From contig JAFRAH010000038.1 of the NCBI GenBank assembly GCA_017405525.1, forward strand, positions 1 through 64,000: a stretch of 64,000 bases of DNA, given 5' to 3'. Positions 58,510 through 64,000 of the stretch are shown piece by piece. Under the pieces are notes generated by a model. It was not told the origin of the DNA. It saw only the letters and a list, made by a program, of their open reading frames with translations, and did no database searches. A program made the position numbers and the translations under genes. This DNA is from Synergistaceae bacterium (GTDB lineage: Bacteria; Synergistota; Synergistia; Synergistales; Aminobacteriaceae). How positions within the stretch are numbered: the first letter of the stretch is position 1; each line of letters starts with the position of its first letter.

Positions 58510-59705
58510 GATTCCTTATACTCGGAGCAGGCCCGGCAGGCCTAACGTTCGCTAACTGCCTCAAGCGCAAGGGCATTCATGACTTCCTGCTGCTCGAAGC
58601 CGAACACGACCCCGGAGGACTCTGCCGCTCAATTCATGTTGACGGCTCGGCACTCGACATCGGCGGCGGGCATATCCTCGACGTTCGGAGGCCGGAAGTC
58701 GTGAGATTCCTGTTCGGGTTCATGCCGCGGGAGGAGTGGAACTACTTTGTTCGCGACACGACAATACACGTCAGCGGAAAATTCATATCCCACCCGTTCG
58801 AGGCCAACCTATGGCAGTTCGACACGTCAAGGCAGGTCGAATACCTTTCCTCAATCGCTAGGGCAGGATGCGTTACGGGACAGCCTGAGCCCGAAAAGTT
58901 CACCGACTGGATCACCTGGAAGCTCGGTGATAAGATCGCCAATGACTACATGATACCCTACAACACCAAGATGTTCGGTCATGAACTGCCCAATCTCGGA
59001 ACTTACTGGCTCAACAAGCTCCCTGATGTCAGCTTTGAGGACACCCTCAGATCATGCCTTGACCATCAGGCTTACGCGAAACAGCCCGGTCATGCCGAGT
59101 TCTATTACCCCGTTGAGCATGGCTATGGCGAAATGTGGCGGAGAATGGCAGATGCTCTTGACGGCAGGATACTCTACGGGCAGCATGTTGACGCAATCGA
59201 CTTTGACTCCCACACCGTAAGGACGGCAGAAGGCGGCGAATACCACGGAAGCATCATCATCAACACGATACCTTGGCGGGAGTTCAGGGAACTTCACGGG
59301 ATGCCCGAAACCCTTAAGGACTCAATACCACGCCTCAAGCATACAAGCGTTCAGGTGAAATACATTCCCCATGACATGGACACAAAGGCACACTGGATAT
59401 ATTACCCGGATTTGAGCCTCAGCTATCACAGGATATTTCTGCGTCATAACGTACTTCTTGGGAGCAAAGGAGTATGGACAGAGACCAACGCAGACAGGAT
59501 AGAGCCACCTGACGGGAATTTCTCCTACATGAACAAGTATGCTTATCCCCTCAACACGATAGGGAAGCCTGAAATCATGAGCTCACTTCTTGGGTGGTGC
59601 AGGGGAAAGGACGTTCACGGCTTGGGACGCTGGGGGGAACATGAACACTACAACTCTGATTTGACCGTAGAGCTGGCCATGAAGCTGGCTGATACACTGG
59701 CATAA
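58506..59705 (+). CDS. FAD-dependent oxidoreductase related to UDP-galactopyranose mutase
   Basis: The 399-residue protein opens with a dinucleotide-binding GAGPAGLTFANCL, then EHDPGGLCRSIHVDG and a GGGH segment (ALDIGGGHILDV), and ends with GLGRWGEHEHYNSD, which resembles the FAD-binding C-terminal motif of UDP-galactopyranose mutase and related amine-oxidase-fold proteins. It may convert a sugar-nucleotide or oxidise a precursor for the two transferases upstream. ATGA overlap with the GT-C-like gene; a terminator pair follows. A true mutase would need Arg and Tyr residues that I could not place. Confidence 0.8.
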   Translation: MRFLILGAGPAGLTFANCLKRKGIHDFLLLEAEHDPGGLCRSIHVDGSALDIGGGHILDVRRPEVVRFLFGFMPREEWNYFVRDTTIHVSGKFISHPFEANLWQFDTSRQVEYLSSIARAGCVTGQPEPEKFTDWITWKLGDKIANDYMIPYNTKMFGHELPNLGTYWLNKLPDVSFEDTLRSCLDHQAYAKQPGHAEFYYPVEHGYGEMWRRMADALDGRILYGQHVDAIDFDSHTVRTAEGGEYHGSIIINTIPWREFRELHGMPETLKDSIPRLKHTSVQVKYIPHDMDTKAHWIYYPDLSLSYHRIFLRHNVLLGSKGVWTETNADRIEPPDGNFSYMNKYAYPLNTIGKPEIMSSLLGWCRGKDVHGLGRWGEHEHYNSDLTVELAMKLADTLA

Positions 59706-59712
59706 AACAAGA

Positions 59713-59739
59713 CCTCCCGCAATGGCACGTAACGGGAGG
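59713..59739. terminator. Hairpin after UGM-like gene
   Basis: CCTCCCG (59713-59719) pairs with CGGGAGG (59733-59739). On the minus strand it is followed by a T-rich string (TCTTGTTTT), so it could also end the small minus-strand frame. Confidence 0.6.
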
Positions 59740-59760
59740 CCTCGTTCATTCATGCCCTCA

Positions 59761-59835
59761 CTACGCGAGTTTAGCCCCGAACTCCTTGCAATCGTTCACT
59801 GCGTCATTATCAGGCTCAAGGTGTGCTTTCAACAT
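59761..59835 (-). CDS. Possible small protein of 24 residues, minus strand
   Basis: On the minus strand an ATG at 59835 with GGGGAGG 8 bases before it opens 24 codons (MLKAHLEPDNDAVNDCKEFG, then AKLA) ending in TAG. The frame fills the gap between two hairpins, with the lower hairpin acting as terminator on this strand. Against it: its ribosome-binding site lies inside the stem at 59846-59872. No homology is known to me. Confidence 0.35.
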   Translation of the reverse strand: MLKAHLEPDNDAVNDCKEFGAKLA

Positions 59836-59845
59836 GGCAACAACC

Positions 59846-59881
59846 TCCCCTCTGTGAAAATTTCAGGGGGGAATTTTTTTT
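59846..59881 (+). terminator. Rho-independent terminator before flavoprotein gene
   Basis: TCCCCTCTG (59846-59854) pairs with CAGGGGGGA (59864-59872), followed by A and eight T. Nearly identical to the aspS terminator. Confidence 0.85.
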
Positions 59882-59896
59882 GCTCTTCTTCCGTAT

Positions 59897-59925
59897 TTGA
59901 CGGGCTGGGTTATGTTTTATACAAT
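59897..59925 (+). promoter_or_regulatory. Sigma-70 promoter of secreted flavoprotein
   Basis: TTGACG (59897-59902) and TACAAT (59920-59925) lie 17 bases apart, 36 bases before the ATG. It is the best promoter in the window. Confidence 0.7.
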
Positions 59926-59961
59926 CTCCATATTCCAACACAAGAAAAGAGGCATTATCAC

Positions 59962-61791
59962 ATGAAGAAAATCTTACTGTCCATTTTGGCCTGTCTCATA
60001 GTCCTGACGCTCCCAATGTCAGCAATGTCCGAGACCTATGACGTTACAGGCACCGGCAAGAACGGTGATGTTCACGTCTCAGTTACGATTGAGGCCGGGA
60101 AGATCACTGCTGTAACACTCGGCGAACACCAGGAAACCCCCGGCATCTATGAGCCTGCCGCCGCTAAAATCCCCGAAGCCATAATCACCAACCAGTCAGT
60201 GAATGTTGATGCTGTCTCAGGAGCTACCCTCACTTCTGACGCAATCAAGGAAGCTGTCGTGAAGGCTCTTGCACTTGCTGGCCTCAACCCTGACGACTAC
60301 AGGAAGGCAGTCGCAAAAGCTGGTGATGGCGTTGTCCTTGAGGATTCGGCGAAGGTCGTAGTTGTTGGCGGAGGAGCTGCGGGAATGATGGCGGCAATAA
60401 AGCTCGCACGTAACGGCGTTGATGTCCTCGTCATCGAGAAGGGGGCAACTATCGGCGTGGCCAACGGCTGGAATTGCGGCGGACCTATGGCCTCGAACAC
60501 GAGCGTCCAGAGAGCTGAGGGAGTAACTATCACTGATGAGATGCTCTTCAACGACCTCACCGAAGATGCATATCTGACCAGCGACAGCAGGCTGTTACGG
60601 CGGGTTATCGCACGTACTGGCGAGGCTGTGGAGCTCCAGATCAGCACGGGGCTCGTCATGTTCCTGCGTCCCGACAACTACGGGGCAGGCTACCGTTCAC
60701 GTCATGGCTACAAGACCGCTAAGGCTGACCGTCCCGCATTCATCCGTGATGCGTACCTCAAGGCTGGCGGGCGGCTAATGTGCGAGACTGCAGGCGAGTC
60801 CCTCATCATGGACGGCGGTAATGTCGTCGGCATTAAGGCTCGTAAGTCAGACGGAAGCATCATCAACATCAAGGCTGAAGCTGTACTTCTTGCGACGGGC
60901 GGCTACTTGGGCAACAACAAGATAATTCGCGAACATTGGGGCGAAATTGACGTGAACCCATTGGGCAATACACTTTCGACAGGCGACGGCTTGAGGATGG
61001 CTCAGGAGGCCGGAGCTATGACTGAAGAAAGCAGCTTTGCGATGATCTCCAACGAGTTCGGAGGCTCGAACAAGAAAGGCGGCGGCTGGCAGCGTTCAAA
61101 CGGTGCAATGACTATCGGAATCTATGGCGGCCTTCTTGTTGACTCAAACGGTGAAAGATTCTTCAACGAGTACTACATGGCCAATCAGCCCCTTTCTGTC
61201 GGAGGGGAGGCGGTACTTCGTGCAGGGAAGTTCTATGCCGTAGTGGATCAGGAATTTGTTGACGCTGTAAAAACTGTAGGGCTTTTCGAGTACTTGGGCA
61301 ACCCTGAAAGCTGGTATGTCGGGACAATGACGGCTAAGGGTGTCATCCTCAAGACACTTCAGGAAGATTTGGACAAGGCAATATCTCAGGGCTGGGCGGT
61401 CAAGGCTGACACAATCGAGGAATGCGCGGCCTTCTTCAGTATGCCGGGGCTTGCCGAAACCGTGAAGAGGTACAACGCTTACTGTGAGGCCGGGAAAGAT
61501 GAGGAATACTTCAAGAATCCCATCTTCCTTAAGCCAGTAACTAGGGCACCGTTCTACGTGGTCGAGTATGAGCCTTCAGCATGGGGAACTCTCGGAGGTG
61601 TCAGGACTGACTCATCATTGAGGGTTTTGCGCTCGGACTTGAAGCCGGTGAAGGGGCTCTATGCCGCAGGGGTTGATGCCGGATCGCTCTACTGTCAGCC
61701 GTATTATCAGGTTGAGGGAACTGCGGTAGGGTTGGCTTTCGGGTCAGGGATATATGCCGCTGATGTTATCATGTCCGACTTGGGACTTTAG
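59962..61791 (+). CDS. Exported FMN-binding, FAD-dependent reductase (urocanate/fumarate reductase-like)
   Basis: From the ATG at 59962 the protein is 609 residues; longer in-frame starts lie before its own promoter. It has a Sec signal peptide (ILLSILACLIVLTLPMSAMS), an FMN-binding domain (residues about 25-95) with the covalent attachment motif DAVSGATLTSDAI, and a FAD-binding domain from about residue 115 (VVVVGGGAAGMMAAIKLARNG) ending WGTLGGVRTDSSLRVL. Periplasmic fumarate or urocanate reductases of anaerobes and Shewanella have this plan; the acceptor cannot be named. FMN attachment would need ApbE. Single gene between two terminators. Confidence 0.9.
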   Translation: MKKILLSILACLIVLTLPMSAMSETYDVTGTGKNGDVHVSVTIEAGKITAVTLGEHQETPGIYEPAAAKIPEAIITNQSVNVDAVSGATLTSDAIKEAVVKALALAGLNPDDYRKAVAKAGDGVVLEDSAKVVVVGGGAAGMMAAIKLARNGVDVLVIEKGATIGVANGWNCGGPMASNTSVQRAEGVTITDEMLFNDLTEDAYLTSDSRLLRRVIARTGEAVELQISTGLVMFLRPDNYGAGYRSRHGYKTAKADRPAFIRDAYLKAGGRLMCETAGESLIMDGGNVVGIKARKSDGSIINIKAEAVLLATGGYLGNNKIIREHWGEIDVNPLGNTLSTGDGLRMAQEAGAMTEESSFAMISNEFGGSNKKGGGWQRSNGAMTIGIYGGLLVDSNGERFFNEYYMANQPLSVGGEAVLRAGKFYAVVDQEFVDAVKTVGLFEYLGNPESWYVGTMTAKGVILKTLQEDLDKAISQGWAVKADTIEECAAFFSMPGLAETVKRYNAYCEAGKDEEYFKNPIFLKPVTRAPFYVVEYEPSAWGTLGGVRTDSSLRVLRSDLKPVKGLYAAGVDAGSLYCQPYYQVEGTAVGLAFGSGIYAADVIMSDLGL

Positions 61792-61806
61792 GGCTTGGCT
61801 TTAACG

Positions 61807-61840
61807 TCTCCCTTGCTTTTGGGCAGGGGGGATTTTTTTT
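61807..61840 (+). terminator. Rho-independent terminator after flavoprotein gene
   Basis: TCTCCCTTGC (61807-61816) pairs with GCAGGGGGGA (61823-61832) using three G-T pairs, followed by eight T. Confidence 0.85.
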
Positions 61841-61846
61841 GTACTG

Positions 61847-61875
61847 AGACAGGCTGTTTGTTACTGGGATATAAT
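61847..61875 (+). promoter_or_regulatory. Promoter of dnaN
   Basis: GAGACA (61847-61852) and TATAAT (61870-61875) lie 17 bases apart, 44 bases before the dnaN ATG. The -35 matches consensus in four of six positions. Confidence 0.5.
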
Positions 61876-61918
61876 TAACGTTCACTAAAAATTTATCGCA
61901 AAGGAAAATCACGAGACC

Positions 61919-63160
61919 ATGAAACTAGAACTAGAACGCCAGGAATTCCTCAAGGCATGGCAGACCGCCGTGAAGTTCGCGAACACAAAGACCACTAAAG
62001 AATCCGTAAGCGGCGTAATGATACATGCCTCAGATGACGCGGTGATACTGGAGGCTACAGACCTCAAGACCTCGATACGCTGCAAGGCCAAAGGGGTGAA
62101 CGTCATAGAGCCCGGTTCTGCCGTAGTTCCTGCCTCAGTGTTCGGCGAGATGCTCAAGAAGCTATCATCTGATGACCTCGTCCTTGAAGTCAGCTCATCG
62201 AGGGGGTTGCTCAATGCCGGGAGCAACAAGATGCGTTTCCCGGTTATAGCTGCTGATGAGTTCCCGAAGATTCCCGAAAGTTCAGGCGCGGAAAATATCT
62301 GTGAAGTCCCGGCAATGATACTCGGAAAAATTATCGCTGAAGGAAGTGCGGCGGCATCACAGCCCCAAGACTTCCCGAAGTATCTCGGAACTTGCCTGAT
62401 ACGTACGTCCGAAGGCTCTATCATGGCCGTATCTACTGACGGAAAAAGGCTCTCACTCTCAAAATCCCCGTGTGAGGCATTGAAGGATGAAGACATATTA
62501 CTTCCAGCCCCTGCACTTAAGGAACTAGGCAAGACCCTGTCATCAAACTATGGCGAGAATGACACAGTGAAAATTCTTGCTGACGGCTCTACTGCATGGT
62601 TCGGGCTTGATGATGTCGAGTTCTCGATACGTCGGGTTGAGGCATCATTCCCGAAGTTTGAGCGTATCCTCAACGATGACGTGAAGACCTCATTGCGTGC
62701 AAGCGTGGGAGATCTCATCTCATCACTTGAACGTGTCGACATAATCGCAAAGTCCAACCCCGGCCACATTATGGCAATGTCGCTCAATCCTTCAGGCGAG
62801 ATAAACATTACAGCCCGTGCCCCTGAGCTCGGAACAACAAGCGAGACGCTGCAGGCCAGCATTGAGGGCGAGAACATGCAGCTAGGCTTCAACGTGAGCT
62901 ACTTCATGGACGGCTTGAAGGCACTCGGTGCAGGTGAGGCATCAATCGAGTTCAGCGACGTTGAGGGACAGGCAAGAATGAAACGCACTGAAGGCGACGA
63001 CTTCCTCTATATGCTCATGCCCGCAAGGCTCAGCCAGATGGACGCAATGACTGACGAGGAGAATGCAGACTTCAACGCTGGACCCCAGGACATCCCGGAA
63101 ACTGAACCCCAAGAACCACAGGAAGACAGCGGCAATACAGAGACAGATGCGCCGTTCTAG
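61919..63160 (+). CDS. dnaN: DNA polymerase III beta sliding clamp
   Basis: The 413-residue protein has three clamp domains: MKLELERQEFLKAWQTAVKF at the start, VSTDGKRLSLSKSP in the second and the end motif YMLMPARL. Usual clamps stop right after this; here 42 more residues follow, very acidic and Pro/Gln-rich (DIPETEPQEPQEDSGNTET). The extension is probably disordered and outside the ring. It lies 2 bases before recF. dnaA is not in the window, so the dnaA-dnaN-recF order at the origin is not seen. Confidence 0.95.
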   Translation: MKLELERQEFLKAWQTAVKFANTKTTKESVSGVMIHASDDAVILEATDLKTSIRCKAKGVNVIEPGSAVVPASVFGEMLKKLSSDDLVLEVSSSRGLLNAGSNKMRFPVIAADEFPKIPESSGAENICEVPAMILGKIIAEGSAAASQPQDFPKYLGTCLIRTSEGSIMAVSTDGKRLSLSKSPCEALKDEDILLPAPALKELGKTLSSNYGENDTVKILADGSTAWFGLDDVEFSIRRVEASFPKFERILNDDVKTSLRASVGDLISSLERVDIIAKSNPGHIMAMSLNPSGEINITARAPELGTTSETLQASIEGENMQLGFNVSYFMDGLKALGAGEASIEFSDVEGQARMKRTEGDDFLYMLMPARLSQMDAMTDEENADFNAGPQDIPETEPQEPQEDSGNTETDAPF

Positions 63161-63162
63161 CC

Positions 63163-64000
63163 TTGAGGTTTGACTTCATCGCCATAAAGGACTTCAGGAA
63201 CTTCACCGGCTCGGAGCTCAAAATAAACTGGACTCCGGGCATCAATCTTATTCTTGGCAGGAACGGCTCAGGAAAAACCAACCTCCTCGAATCCTTGAGC
63301 ATACTCACAGGCTGGGGGGCATTCACGAAAACTTCAGGGGTAATCTCATGGTCGAGCCAAAATCACAGGTCTTCACTTTCCGGCCATGTCTCAGGTGAAG
63401 AGACTCACGAGGTCAGCGCGGAAATATCATCAAGAATCTCACTTAGGCTTGACGGAAAATCAGTATCCTTCACTGACTTGAGGCTGTCCATCCCATCGGT
63501 GATATTCCTCACGGGCAACCTGAACCTCATTGACGGCCCGCCATCATTCAGGAGGCTCTTCATCGACAGGCTATGCGCTCTTTTCGTCCCGCCGTATGCC
63601 CGGAGGCTCGCTGACTTCAAGTATGTCATGCGGACACGTTCGGCACTCCTGAGACAGGGAAAATCCCCCGCAAGGACTGACACCCCTTATTGCGGCTTGG
63701 GAGGCTGGATCATGGACACAAGAAGGCAGGTTCTCAGGGAGCTTGAGACCGTCATAACGCCCGGAAAATTCAGCATGGCATTCACCCCGGCACTTGGTGT
63801 TCCGGGAGCTGAGTACTTGAGGGAGGCTCTCGAACGCAACAGGAGCAGGGAACTCTACGCACAACACCCACTTGACGGCCCGAACTATGACGAGGTGGCA
63901 ATCACTATAGACGCAAACGGACGGCCAGCATCTGAGGCTCTCAGCAGGGGGCAGAAACGGAGGCTCATCCTCTCACTCATCATAACGGCAGGAAGGCTCA
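63163..64000 (+). CDS. recF: DNA replication and repair protein RecF (5' part, cut at window edge)
   Basis: Translation starts at a TTG at 63163 and stays open to the window end (279 codons). Walker A appears as LILGRNGSGKTNLLESL at about residue 24, with IPSVIFLTGNLNLIDGPPSFRRLFIDRL mid-protein and the ABC-type signature LSRGQKRRLILSLIITAGRL near the end seen here. RecF loads RecA at ssDNA gaps with RecO and RecR. About 80 C-terminal residues with Walker B lie beyond the window. It directly follows dnaN, a conserved pairing. Confidence 0.93.
   Translation, partial: MRFDFIAIKDFRNFTGSELKINWTPGINLILGRNGSGKTNLLESLSILTGWGAFTKTSGVISWSSQNHRSSLSGHVSGEETHEVSAEISSRISLRLDGKSVSFTDLRLSIPSVIFLTGNLNLIDGPPSFRRLFIDRLCALFVPPYARRLADFKYVMRTRSALLRQGKSPARTDTPYCGLGGWIMDTRRQVLRELETVITPGKFSMAFTPALGVPGAEYLREALERNRSRELYAQHPLDGPNYDEVAITIDANGRPASEALSRGQKRRLILSLIITAGRL

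Noticed and set aside
61841-61918. Replication origin beside dnaN
   Set aside because: dnaA is absent, the gap is short, and I see no cluster of TTATCCACA-type DnaA boxes.

Overview
The window looks like a chromosomal segment of a Gram-negative, probably anaerobic, host- or rumen-associated member of the Synergistota. Three things point there. There are outer-membrane lipid genes (kdtA, an LpxL/HtrB-type acyltransferase). They coexist with genes more typical of Gram-positive-like lineages (rnj, yqeY, yggS-sepF-divIVA). A secreted leucine-rich repeat protein ends in a Gly-Gly-Cys-Asn plus hydrophobic plus basic tail like the Synergist-CTERM sorting signal. No taxonomic search was possible, so this is inference. 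Most of the window is dense core genome; the unusual content lies in a few accessory patches.

Layout. 1-2.7 kb: tRNA-Asp and tRNA-Val, an acetyltransferase, kdtA, then a HIT protein, rpsU and yqeY. 3.4-7.4 kb: an aldo/keto reductase, a coiled-coil membrane protein with an orphan MrpD/NuoN-like subunit, a GT10 fucosyltransferase and tRNA-Arg. 7.6-10.2 kb: a DUF362 protein and two tandem ADP-ribosylglycohydrolases. 10.3-15.4 kb (minus): cheV, an unknown gene, rpoD and a K+ channel-like protein with an atypical filter, plus an orphan restriction S subunit. 15.5-22.4 kb: rnj-uppP-maf, a MATE exporter, a small inverted-repeat element, rarA and a hydrolase. 22.5-26.8 kb: two small Cys-containing proteins, a wrecked GT11 fucosyltransferase with an 11-G tract, an epimerase-like protein and NhaC. 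26.9-33.1 kb (minus): slt-tilS, a zinc-hook coiled-coil protein without ATPase heads, and an acetyltransferase.

33.2-42.6 kb is one long plus-strand run: tyrS, a glycosyltransferase-like gene, lpxL-like, queD, folE2, a HlyD-like gene, yggS, sepF, divIVA, recG and recX, many joined by ATGA overlaps. 42.6-49.4 kb holds a poly-C tract before the LRR surface protein, a nitronate monooxygenase-like enzyme, and a two-component system divergent from three small exported low-complexity proteins. 49.5-54.2 kb has a papain-family protease, a second and longer copy of the inverted-repeat element, a yunG-like remnant without a start codon, and an ABC ATPase plus binding protein without a permease, then a HypE-like protein. 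54.2-64 kb: aspS; a glycan cassette (GT2, membrane GT-C-like, UGM-like flavoprotein) behind a six-unit 7-bp repeat; a secreted FMN/FAD reductase; dnaN and the start of recF.

The theme of the accessory parts is variable surface chemistry: two fucosyltransferase families, a three-gene lipid-linked glycan cassette, an LRR surface protein, and three unstable repeat tracts (7-bp x6, G11, C10) in or just upstream of them. The best candidates for undescribed biology are the heptad-repeat leader before the glycan cassette, the two-member inverted-repeat element family sitting just before genes, the headless zinc-hook protein, and the two-component system with its three low-complexity exported proteins.
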